From: Candidatus Rokuibacteriota bacterium
GTDB taxonomy: Bacteria > JAUVQV01
Direction: 5' to 3'
Length of the DNA stretch: 10,063 nucleotides
Assembly (NCBI GenBank): GCA_030609125.1
Contig: JAUWCW010000047.1
Span: 1 to 10,063 of the forward strand
In this document: positions 1 through 5,541 of the stretch, one piece after another
Layout: every line of letters starts with the position of its first letter
Numbering within the stretch: position 1 is the first letter of the stretch
Notes under the pieces: model-generated
Databases searched by the model: none
Seen by the model: the letters and a program-made list of their open reading frames with translations, nothing else
Told to the model about the DNA's origin: nothing
Made by a program: the position numbers and the translations under genes

Positions 1-371
1 TGCCGAACGAGCGTCTTGGTTTTGGGTTTGTCGCGGCAGAGGCCGAGGGCCAGGGGGGGGGAGCCGGTGTAGGAGAGCCCGATCAGCTCCATGACGGCCG
101 CGAAGTGCATTTCGTGGGCGCTGTCTCCCAGGAGGTCCTCGCAGAGATTGATGACGACCCGGGGGGAGCGCAGGGCAAGCTCCCGTGCGGCATCGAGGAC
201 CTCGCTTCCGACGGGAAGCGTCAGGACGTCCTTGCCGCGGCCGCGCAGGATTTTTTCGATGAGGGGTATCTCCTCCCGGACCACGTGGGCCGGCGGCGCC
301 TCCCCGCCCTCTTCCGAGAGGCGCGGGTCGGCGAGGTCGTTGAAGACGATGGCGACGAGATCACCGGCCAC
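1..371 (-). CDS. D-Ala-D-Ala ligase-like ATP-grasp enzyme, second of a tandem pair (3' end outside window)
   Basis: Reading the minus strand from GTG at 371 gives 123 codons that run off the window, so only the N-terminal pre-ATP-grasp domain is visible. It begins VAGDLVAIVFNDLADP and contains VVINLCEDLLGDSAHEMHFA, then LIGLSYTGSPPLALGLCRDK. This matches the same region of the neighbouring upstream gene (DFVFNIAEGHRGRSRESQ, then LSIPYTGSDPLTLALTLDKD), the layout expected of the Ddl family (COG1181). The GTG start overlaps the end of the upstream gene by 11 nt and follows an AAAGG about 10 nt away, so the two ATP-grasp genes are probably translationally coupled. The catalytic ATP-grasp and C-terminal regions are not in view, so activity cannot be judged. 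By family it would join two substrates through an acyl-phosphate using ATP. Its substrates are unknown, and the pairing with an aminomutase operon argues against a plain cell-wall Ddl. Confidence 0.82.
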   Translation of the reverse strand, partial: MAGDLVAIVFNDLADPRLSEEGGEAPPAHVVREEIPLIEKILRGRGKDVLTLPVGSEVLDAARELALRSPRVVINLCEDLLGDSAHEMHFAAVMELIGLSYTGSPPLALGLCRDKPKTKTLVR

Positions 372-1377
372 CGGCGGACCGCCTTTCTTCTTCCGCCCGC
401 TCTCCGGCGTGATCGAGGATGTCGAGAACGAGCCGCTCGTAGCTCCACCCCATCTTGCGGGCCATGATCACCAGGTCTCCGTATTCCGGCGAAAGACCCG
501 GGAGAGGGTTGACCTCGAGAAAGTGCGGCTCCCCATCGTGGAGTCGAATGTCGACGCGCGACACGTCACGGCACCCGAGGGCGGTGTAGGCTGCCAGGGC
601 GAGATGCTCTATCCTCCGCAGAAGACTGTCGTCAATCGGGGGAGGGGCCAGGTACTCCACCTGGTTCTCCCAGTCGCGTTTTACTTCCAGGGAGTAGAGG
701 AAGTCTTCGGGGGGCAGGGTGCGGTGGCGGATCATCATGACACCGAGAACCCGGGGAGGGCTGTTGCCGATGACCCCGACGGTGAATTCCGCCCCGCCGA
801 GGAACTCCTCGATCATCACGGGCCCCCCGTAGTTCGAAAAGAGCCGCCGCACCTGTTCGTTCACCTCCCGCAGACTGCCTGCCCGGGAGGCGAGCAGTAT
901 GCCCTTGCTCGAACCTTCGTAGGAGGGCTTGACCATGAGGGGGCAGCGCAGGCCTCGCAGATCGTCGTTCTCCAGAAGGCGGAGGGAGTCGAGCAGGAGG
1001 TGGCGGGGGGTCTTCAGGCCGCGGGAGGAGACGACTCTCTTGGCGAGATCCTTGTCGAGGGTCAGGGCCAGGGTGAGGGGGTCCGATCCCGTGTACGGTA
1101 TGGAGAGCATCTCCAGCAGGGCGGGGACCTGGCTTTCCCTGCTGCGGCCGCGATGCCCCTCAGCGATGTTGAAGACAAAGTCCGGGGGATCGTCGAGAAT
1201 CCGCTCGAGTATCTCCCGCCCGAAGCCGAGCCTGCTCACCTGGTGGCCGCCCCCTTCCAGGACACCGGCGATCGCGTCGATCGTCTCGGGGCTGTCGAAC
1301 TCCTCGTCCGTATCGGCGGGCAGGGACGGATCGGTCTCGGCCTCACCGCGAAGGTTGTACGCGATGCCTATTTTCAT
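361..1377 (-). CDS. D-Ala-D-Ala ligase-like ATP-grasp enzyme, first of a tandem pair
   Basis: This 338-residue protein has the usual Ddl length. An N-terminal Rossmann-like domain starts MKIGIAYNLRGEAE. The ATP-grasp lysine/glycine-loop motif MVKPSYEGSSKGI lies at about 148-160, the conserved acidic pair MIEEF at about 188-192, and the metal-binding signature SRVDIR...FLEVNPLPGL at about 273-295. By family it activates a carboxylate with ATP and couples it to an amine. The frame is open upstream to 1485, but ATG at 1377 is preferred because homology to the family begins there and the upstream codons translate hairpin-rich debris. No Shine-Dalgarno precedes 1377 on this strand, which fits an original leader having been replaced by the insertion-like segment upstream. 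Context (KamA aminomutase, GNAT, second ATP-grasp) suggests beta-lysine or a derivative as one substrate. That is inference, and a genuine D-Ala-D-Ala ligase remains possible. Confidence 0.88.
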   Translation of the reverse strand: MKIGIAYNLRGEAETDPSLPADTDEEFDSPETIDAIAGVLEGGGHQVSRLGFGREILERILDDPPDFVFNIAEGHRGRSRESQVPALLEMLSIPYTGSDPLTLALTLDKDLAKRVVSSRGLKTPRHLLLDSLRLLENDDLRGLRCPLMVKPSYEGSSKGILLASRAGSLREVNEQVRRLFSNYGGPVMIEEFLGGAEFTVGVIGNSPPRVLGVMMIRHRTLPPEDFLYSLEVKRDWENQVEYLAPPPIDDSLLRRIEHLALAAYTALGCRDVSRVDIRLHDGEPHFLEVNPLPGLSPEYGDLVIMARKMGWSYERLVLDILDHAGERAEEERRSAGGR

Positions 1378-1389
1378 AGGAGATCTTTT

Positions 1390-1560
1390 ATCATGGATGA
1401 GGCGCAAAGAACATGGGGTGTGCGGCTTTCCGCTTACGCCCCATGGCCGATGCGAACCTGTAGGCGAATTCATGAGCCGTATCAACGGAGATGCCGGATG
1501 GTGGAAAACTCCATGTCCGGAGCTGAAAAGGGGTCAAGTCCGCTGTTGACCTTTTATCGC
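1390..1560. mobile_element. Hairpin-rich, mobile-element-like segment inside the operon
   Basis: No coding region is recognisable here. The block holds three hairpins in close succession. At 1412-1445, CATGGGG/CCCCATG arms enclose a further paired GCGG-CTTT-CCGC tip with a 2-nt bulge. At 1494-1520, CCGGA/TCCGG is followed by a 2-nt 3'-side bulge and a TGG/CCA upper stem capped by a GAAA-containing loop. At 1526-1555 is the GGTCAA/TTGACC hairpin. The middle hairpin has the outline of a group II intron domain V but lacks a canonical AGC triad. Related AGGGGTCAAGTC..TTGACC sequences are, from memory, common near REP-associated Y1 transposases in deltaproteobacterial genomes. The segment sits exactly where an otherwise compact operon is interrupted. 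I read it as mobile-element debris; the class is uncertain. Confidence 0.4.
1526..1555. terminator. Hairpin with A/T tails, possible bidirectional terminator
   Basis: AAAAGG-GG-TCAA and TTGACCTTTT can pair over 10 bp with a 2-nt bulge and an 8-nt loop. The plus-strand side ends in TTTT and the minus-strand side in CCCCTTTT, so it resembles a weak intrinsic terminator in either direction. If active on the minus strand it would lower expression of the two ATP-grasp genes relative to the aminomutase and GNAT genes upstream. It may instead be a repeat belonging to the mobile-like segment. Confidence 0.35.
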
Positions 1561-1564
1561 CTTC

Positions 1565-1646
1565 TTCGTTCACCTCCCGCAGACTGCCCGCTCGGGAGGC
1601 GAGCCGTATGCCCTTGCTCGAACCTTCGTATGAGGGCTTGACCATG
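1565..1646 (-). pseudogene. 82-bp remnant duplicated from an ATP-grasp gene
   Basis: Positions 1565-1646 match 856-937 at 78 of 82 bases without gaps. On the minus strand both translate to MVKPSYEGSSKGI-x-LASRAGSLREVNE, the ATP-binding loop region of the intact ATP-grasp gene. The differences are at 1589, 1592, 1605 and 1631. Three are synonymous and one changes Leu to Arg, a pattern that suggests the copy diverged as a functional gene before being reduced to a fragment. Homology stops abruptly on both sides. On the downstream side of this strand it runs within about 10 nt into the hairpin-rich segment. A small minus-strand open frame continues for 84 codons but has no family features beyond the copied block, so it is not called a gene. 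Confidence 0.75.
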
Positions 1647-1856
1647 GAGAATGATGCCGGGCTTCATTTTTCATCGTTCCCGGCGGAGAGACGGGATCAG
1701 GCCTTGAATCGCAAACGGTGGCTGGATCGGTGATGGGTGAAAGATGAAAGCCGGCACCTGTTTATGTTTATCTGGGTCTGAAAGATATTAAAGACGTCCG
1801 GTGACTTCGCCATCATGGATGTTGCTGAAGGATGGATTCTTCCCCATCCTCCCCGG
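1647..1856. other. Intergenic stretch without recognisable gene
   Basis: This 210-bp stretch lies between the ATP-grasp remnant and the GNAT stop codon. I see no promoter, RNA gene or conserved coding frame. It includes an AT-richer patch around 1757-1795 unlike the surrounding GC-rich genes. A small inverted repeat, AGGATGG/CCATCCT (1829-1835 and 1844-1850, 8-nt loop), lies just after the GNAT stop on the minus strand. It lacks a T-run, so it is at best a weak terminator. Confidence 0.4.
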
Positions 1857-2348
1857 CTAAAAGCGCTTCACGAAGATGATCTTGTCGTCCCCCGGCGCGT
1901 AGTAGTCGGCGACGCGGGCCTCTGCGCCGTACCCGAGGTGTTGGTAAAAGGAACGGGTTGGTTCGTAATCGTCACGGGAAGAAGTCTCGACGCACATCAT
2001 CCTTCCCCCGCGGCCGAGGGCTTCCTTCTCCGCCTTTTCCATCAGTTTTCGCCCCACGCTCCTTCCCTGGAAGAGAGGATCCACGGCGATCCAGTAAAGC
2101 TCGAAGGTCCCCTCGGTGACGGCGTTGGGGCCGAAGCAGACGTAGCCGGCAACCCTCCCGTCTGTCGAAGCCATGTAGAACTGGTAGTCCTCCTGCCCGT
2201 CCTGGTACAGGTAGACGTCCAGTATCTCGAGGGCGACCTGGATCTCGGAGTCCTTGAATAGTCCGGTGTTTCTGAGGATACCCTCTATGAGCGGCCGGTC
2301 GGGCTCATCTGCCGGAGCGATGACCGCCTCGGCCCGGGCCTCCTCCAT
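1857..2348 (-). CDS. GNAT-family N-acetyltransferase, candidate beta-lysine acetyltransferase
   Basis: This 163-residue single-domain GNAT has an acetyl-CoA pyrophosphate-binding motif A at about 83-103 (ELYWIAVDPLFQGRSVGRKL). A motif-B-like end follows at about 131-144 (TRSFYQHLGYGAEA). It would transfer an acetyl group from acetyl-CoA to an amine. The ATG lies 2 nt after the stop of the lysine 2,3-aminomutase gene and has no Shine-Dalgarno of its own, which points to translational coupling. KamA next to an acetyltransferase is the known arrangement for N-epsilon-acetyl-beta-lysine synthesis (AblA/AblB in methanogens, KamA/YodP in Bacillus). This protein is much shorter than AblB, so the assignment rests on context and the true substrate could be another product of the operon. 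Confidence 0.85.
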   Translation of the reverse strand: MEEARAEAVIAPADEPDRPLIEGILRNTGLFKDSEIQVALEILDVYLYQDGQEDYQFYMASTDGRVAGYVCFGPNAVTEGTFELYWIAVDPLFQGRSVGRKLMEKAEKEALGRGGRMMCVETSSRDDYEPTRSFYQHLGYGAEARVADYYAPGDDKIIFVKRF

Positions 2349-2350
2349 GA

Positions 2351-3559
2351 TCAGGCGGTGGAGGGGACGAGTTCCCTGAGCCGCCGGGAAAAGGTCTGCG
2401 ACTCAGGCGGGGCCTCGGGGTAAACGAACGTCTTCCCCTCGAAGTTGCGCAGCACCAGACCTTCAACGGTTCGTCCCACGATGTAGTTGGGTGTGATGGG
2501 GACCTTGCCTCCCCCGCCCGGGAGGTCGATGACGTAGGAGGGAATGGCGAGACCGGAGGTGTGCCCACGCAGTGCTTTCATGATCTCCAGCCCTGTTTCG
2601 ACAGGAGTGCGAAAGTGTTCCGTTCCGACTACGGGGTCGCACTGAAAGAGGTAGTAGGGTCTGATCTTCGCTCTGAGGAGGGCCTGGTTGAGGGTGAGCA
2701 TTGTCTCCGGCTGCTCGTTGACTCCCTTGAGGAGGACGGTCTGGTTGTTGACTGGAATTCCGGCGCGGAGGAGGCGGTCGACAGCCGCCGCCGCTTCCGG
2801 CGTCACTTCCCTGGGGTGATTGAACTGGGTGTTGAGCCAGACCGGCTGGTGCTTTTCAAGGACGGCGAGCATATCGTCCGTGATTCCCATGGGCATGACC
2901 ACGGGAACGCGGCTGCCGATGCGTATGATCTCCAGGTGGTCGATGGCGCGCAGTCGCGAGAGGATGTACTCAAGCCGCTCCAGGGGAAGGGTCAGGGGGT
3001 CGCCTCCGGAGACGAGAGCGTCCCGGATTTCAGGGTGACTCCCGATGTAGTCGACCATCCTGTCGATGGCCGCCTTGTCCGCGGCGCCCTCACCCTGCTT
3101 CCATATCCTCTTGCGCGTGCAGTGACGGCAGTACATGTAGCAGAAATTGGTTGTCACGAGAAGGATGCGGTCCGGGTAGCGATGGGTCAGGCCCGGTACG
3201 GGAGAGGCGTTCTCCTCGGCGAGGGGATCGGATTGTTCGTGACCGTGGACGAGGCCTTCCTCGGCCAGGGGAACAGCCTGGCGGCGGATGGGGTCCGCCG
3301 GGTCCTGCGGATCCATCAGGGAGGCGTAGTAAGGTGTAATGGACAGGTGATACTCTGAGACTGTCGAGGCGAGAGCCGCCTTCTCGTCATTGGTCAGGAA
3401 GATGAGCTTTCCAAGGCCGGCAAGGTCCCTGATGATGTTCCGTCTCTGCCACTTCGGATCGTTCCAGTCATCGAGCGGAACGTCCTGCCAGGGCGGGAGC
3501 CGCCGGGACGCGCCGCCGGTCTTCTCTTCTCCCTGTGACACGGTATGTCTCACGGTCAA
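2351..3559 (-). CDS. kamA: KamA-family radical SAM lysine 2,3-aminomutase
   Basis: The 402-residue protein carries the radical-SAM cluster motif C-x3-C-x2-C (Cys140, Cys144, Cys147 in FCYMYCRHC), the SGGDPLTLP segment at 184-192 and PGGGGK at 347-352. In the characterised Clostridium enzyme that last lysine holds PLP. The two aspartates that bind the side-chain amine of lysine there are both present: Asp308 in QCDPV and Asp345 in VIDLPGGGGK. This favours L-lysine to L-beta-lysine over glutamate 2,3-aminomutation. The reaction is cytosolic, using SAM, PLP and a [4Fe-4S] cluster. The start used is TTG at 3559, overlapping the upstream stop as TTGA. An AGGAGG at 3564-3569 is 4 nt from it and 10 nt from an in-frame GTG at 3553, so either could be used. 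EpmB, the EF-P-modifying relative, is less likely given its neighbours. Confidence 0.93.
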   Translation of the reverse strand: MTVRHTVSQGEEKTGGASRRLPPWQDVPLDDWNDPKWQRRNIIRDLAGLGKLIFLTNDEKAALASTVSEYHLSITPYYASLMDPQDPADPIRRQAVPLAEEGLVHGHEQSDPLAEENASPVPGLTHRYPDRILLVTTNFCYMYCRHCTRKRIWKQGEGAADKAAIDRMVDYIGSHPEIRDALVSGGDPLTLPLERLEYILSRLRAIDHLEIIRIGSRVPVVMPMGITDDMLAVLEKHQPVWLNTQFNHPREVTPEAAAAVDRLLRAGIPVNNQTVLLKGVNEQPETMLTLNQALLRAKIRPYYLFQCDPVVGTEHFRTPVETGLEIMKALRGHTSGLAIPSYVIDLPGGGGKVPITPNYIVGRTVEGLVLRNFEGKTFVYPEAPPESQTFSRRLRELVPSTA

Positions 3560-3963
3560 GAGACCTCCTGTTCCTTTTTTGCGGGTCTTTTCTTCAGGGC
3601 TTCACGTGCGACATCCAGCAGGACCGCCTTGCGCAGGGGTTTGTCGAGTAGTACGAAGACGCCTTCCTTCTTGATCCGGCTCCGGCTGGAAGCGCCGCTG
3701 AGAGACGAGACGACCACTATCCGGGCCCTCTGGTTCAAGGCCTTGGCCATCCGCACGATCTCGAGTCCGGACGCACGAGGCCTGTCGATGTCGCAGACGA
3801 TGAGGTCGAAGGTTTCCCTGGTGAGTCTTTCGATGGTTTCCGAGCCGCTGCTGGCGGAAGAAACACTGTAGCCCGCCTCGCTGAAGATTTCTGTAACTGC
3901 TTCGCGAGTGTTCTTGGTGCTGTCCGATACCAGAATTTTGGCTTTTCGCCTTTGCGCGGGCAT
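3556..3963 (-). CDS. Standalone response-regulator receiver domain, first gene of the aminomutase operon
   Basis: The 135-residue protein is a single CheY-like receiver with no output domain. The phospho-acceptor is Asp58 in LIVCDIDRP, the switch Ser/Thr position is Ser86/87 (VVVSSLSG) and the conserved lysine is Lys108 (LLDKPL). The acidic pocket is incomplete: KILVSDSTK has Asp14 followed by Ser15 where two adjacent acids are usual, so Mg2+ binding and phosphorylation may be weakened. The ATG at 3963 is preferred over in-frame TTG 3984 and GTG 3975. A sigma-54 promoter at 3981-3995 would start transcription near 3969, downstream of both alternatives. Its stop overlaps the aminomutase start, so the regulator and enzyme are made together. 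It could be a phosphate sink or feedback partner for the nearby kinase. That role is inferred. Confidence 0.85.
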   Translation of the reverse strand: MPAQRRKAKILVSDSTKNTREAVTEIFSEAGYSVSSASSGSETIERLTRETFDLIVCDIDRPRASGLEIVRMAKALNQRARIVVVSSLSGASSRSRIKKEGVFVLLDKPLRKAVLLDVAREALKKRPAKKEQEVS

Positions 3964-3980
3964 CTTGCCGTCCACATGAA

Positions 3981-3995
3981 GCAATTGCCGTGCCA
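3981..3995 (-). promoter_or_regulatory. Sigma-54 (-24/-12) promoter for the receiver-kamA-GNAT-ATP-grasp operon
   Basis: The minus strand reads TGGCACG-GCAA-TTGC, which matches the sigma-54 consensus TGGCACG-N4-TTGC at every fixed position with correct GG/GC spacing. Predicted transcription start is near 3969, about 6 nt before the receiver ATG. The promoter lies just downstream of an NtrC-type activator gene and of three palindromes placed as enhancer sites, which greatly raises its credibility. Confidence 0.8.
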
Positions 3996-4102
3996 GAAAC
4001 GTGCTATGTGAACGGGGACGTTTTTCCCCTATAGATATAGTGCCAGGGAGGAGCCTTCACTACCACGGGTTGTGGGGTGTTGATAAATTGAGCGGTATTT
4101 TC

Positions 4103-4115
4103 TCGCAATATGCGA
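4103..4115. promoter_or_regulatory. Enhancer palindrome site 1 (TCGCA-N3-TGCGA)
   Basis: TCGCA-ATA-TGCGA is a perfect 5+5 palindrome lying about 108 bp upstream of the sigma-54 promoter, in the usual range for an upstream activating sequence. It is the best of three similarly spaced copies. The likely ligand is the Fis-type helix-turn-helix of the activator encoded immediately next door. Confidence 0.65.
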
Positions 4116-4142
4116 ATAATTCCGGCTTTTCCTGGAAATTGC

Positions 4143-4155
4143 TTGCAAAATGCGA
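4143..4155. promoter_or_regulatory. Enhancer palindrome site 2
   Basis: TTGCA-AAA-TGCGA matches site 1 with one arm mismatch. Its start is 40 bp from site 1, close to four helical turns, so activator dimers would sit on roughly the same DNA face. It is just downstream of the activator gene's stop codon. Confidence 0.62.
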
Positions 4156-4167
4156 AAACAACTGGAA

Positions 4168-5541
4168 TCAGGGAGTTTTTTCGCTCGCGATTTGCGAATC
4201 TTCCTGGGCACTCAGTTTCCTGTAGAGCGTGGCAACGTGGATGCCGAGAATGGCTGCGGCCTCTTCCTTGTTGCCTCCGGTGATGGCCAGGGTCTGCTGG
4301 ATCGCGACACGCTCGATGTGCTCCAGAGAAGATCCAAGGGGGAGGAAGAGAGTGTCCCGGCGCTCCTCTCCGCTTCGCAGTTTGGCTGGGAGAACGTCCT
4401 TCTTCAGCAGGGGCTCACGTGTCATGACGACCATCTGTTCCACCACGTTCTCGAGTTCCCTGATGTTGCCCGGCCAGTGATAGAAGATCAGTGAGTCGAG
4501 ACAGTCCTGGGATATGCCGCTGATCGTGGTCTTGTTCTCGGCGGCGTACTTTCTGATGAAAAAACCCGCCAGCAGGGGGACGTCATCCTGCCGCTCCCGC
4601 AAGGGAGGAAGGTGGATGGAGATGACGTTGAGACGATAGTAGAGGTCCTCGCGAAACTTCTTCTGCTCGATGGCCTCCAGGAGGTTCTGGTTGGTGGCCG
4701 CCACGAGGCGCACATCTATGGTGATGGTCTCCGTGCCTCCCACGCGCCTGAGCTCCCCCTCCTGCAGGCAGCGCAGAAGCTTGGCCTGGAGGGTGAGGCT
4801 CATGTCCGCCACCTCGTCGAGAAAAAGCGTGCCCCCGTCCGCCAGCTCGAACTGGCCTATCTTCTGCTGCGTCGCTCCGGTAAAGGCGCCCTTTTCGTAA
4901 CCGAAGAGCTCGGCCTCGAGAAGCGTCTCGGGAATAGCGGCGCAGTTGACCTTGACCAGGGCTTTGTCGCTGCGGGCGCTGAGCTCGTGGAGGAGGTTGG
5001 TTACCACCTCCTTTCCCGTTCCGCTCTCGCCGGAGAGAAGAACGGTGCTGCGCGTTGGAGCGACCTGCCGCACGACTTCCAGGACGCGGGCGAAGGCGGG
5101 GCTCTTGCCCACCACCTCCTGGGGAATGCTCAGGCTTTTGATGCGCTTCTTCAAATCCACGTTTTCCAGCCGCAGGGCCTTTACCTCCAGGGCGCGGGAA
5201 ACCTGGCGCAGGACTTCTTTCATTCTCACGGGTTTGGAAAGATAGTCGTAGGCCCCTTCCTTGAGGGCAACGACGGCGGTCTCCACCGAGCCGTGGCCGG
5301 TGATGATGATGACGGGAAGGTAAGGATTGATTTTCCTGGCCGCCTTCAGGAATACGAGTCCGTCCATGCCGGGCATCATCAGGTCGGTGAGAATGAGGTC
5401 GGGGTTGTGCGAGCGAACCAGCTCAAGCCCTTCCGTGCCGCTGGAGGCGCAGAGCACATTGAAACCCTCGCCGGTCAGCCCTTCCTTCAGGGAAGCGACG
5501 GTGTTCTTGTCGTCATCGGCGACCAGGATGGTGTTCTTCAT
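4168..5541 (-). CDS. NtrC-family sigma-54-dependent response regulator
   Basis: The 457-residue protein has the full three-domain layout. The receiver at 1-120 carries Asp9-11, phospho-acceptor Asp53 in LTDLMMPGMDG, Thr81 and Lys103. The AAA+ domain at about 143-380 carries Walker A GESGTGKE (171-178), the sigma-54-contacting GAFTGA loop (218-223) and Walker B GTLFLDE (237-243). It also has arginine-finger region FREDLYYRL and sensor-II GNIRELEN (358-365). A Fis-type helix-turn-helix lies at about 410-445 (GGNKEEAAAILGIHVATLYRKL). Its ATG overlaps the kinase stop as ATGA, so kinase and regulator form a coupled pair. It would use ATP hydrolysis to open sigma-54 promoters. The obvious target is the promoter 170 bp beyond its own gene. 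AtoC/ZraR-like naming would be arbitrary; the signal is unknown. Confidence 0.96.
   Translation of the reverse strand: MKNTILVADDDKNTVASLKEGLTGEGFNVLCASSGTEGLELVRSHNPDLILTDLMMPGMDGLVFLKAARKINPYLPVIIITGHGSVETAVVALKEGAYDYLSKPVRMKEVLRQVSRALEVKALRLENVDLKKRIKSLSIPQEVVGKSPAFARVLEVVRQVAPTRSTVLLSGESGTGKEVVTNLLHELSARSDKALVKVNCAAIPETLLEAELFGYEKGAFTGATQQKIGQFELADGGTLFLDEVADMSLTLQAKLLRCLQEGELRRVGGTETITIDVRLVAATNQNLLEAIEQKKFREDLYYRLNVISIHLPPLRERQDDVPLLAGFFIRKYAAENKTTISGISQDCLDSLIFYHWPGNIRELENVVEQMVVMTREPLLKKDVLPAKLRSGEERRDTLFLPLGSSLEHIERVAIQQTLAITGGNKEEAAAILGIHVATLYRKLSAQEDSQIASEKTP
4185..4197. promoter_or_regulatory. Enhancer palindrome site 3, inside the end of the activator gene
   Basis: TCGCG-ATT-TGCGA matches site 1 with one arm mismatch and lies 42 bp from site 2. 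It overlaps the last codons of the activator gene, beyond the helix-turn-helix, where coding constraint is low. Confidence 0.58.

Larger units (their letters stand above)
3996..4167. other. Regulatory intergenic region between activator gene and operon
   Basis: The stretch is clearly richer in A and T than the neighbouring genes. It contains enhancer sites 1 and 2, a GGGG/CCCC inverted repeat (4014-4017 and 4026-4029, 8-nt loop) and a CCAC/GTGG inverted repeat around 4061-4073. No convincing terminator follows the activator gene, so some read-through into the downstream operon is possible. The 90 bp between the promoter and site 1 would form the DNA loop; I see no clear IHF site. Confidence 0.5.

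Noticed and set aside
1378-1485. N-terminal extension of the first ATP-grasp gene up to 1485
   Set aside because: The 36 extra codons translate the hairpin-rich segment and have no homology to the Ddl family, which begins at MKIGIAYN.
91-1641. Plus-strand open frame of 516 codons
   Set aside because: It runs antisense through both ATP-grasp genes, has no family motifs, and is rich in Arg, Gly and Pro as expected of a GC-rich shadow frame.
1391-1645. Minus-strand 84-codon frame containing the duplicated ATP-grasp block
   Set aside because: Only the first third matches anything; the rest reads through the mobile-like hairpins. It is treated as a remnant, not a gene.
1750-1803. Short plus-strand frame reading PVYVYLGLKDIKDVR before a stop
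   Set aside because: It is too short, with an in-frame stop just upstream and no family I can recognise; a decayed transposase tail is only a guess.
2561-3358. Plus-strand open frame of 265 codons antisense to kamA
   Set aside because: It is a shadow of kamA, whose radical-SAM and PLP motifs are clear on the minus strand.
2351-3559. Glutamate 2,3-aminomutase as the identity of the KamA-family protein
   Set aside because: Glutamate enzymes replace the two lysine-binding aspartates with Lys and Asn; both aspartates are kept here.
3964-3984. TTG 3984 or GTG 3975 as start of the standalone receiver
   Set aside because: Both lie upstream of the transcription start predicted from the sigma-54 promoter, and the TTG overlaps its -12 element.
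4035-4055. A second sigma-54-like TGGCAC on the minus strand
   Set aside because: It has a -24-like element but no GC at the -12 position with correct spacing.
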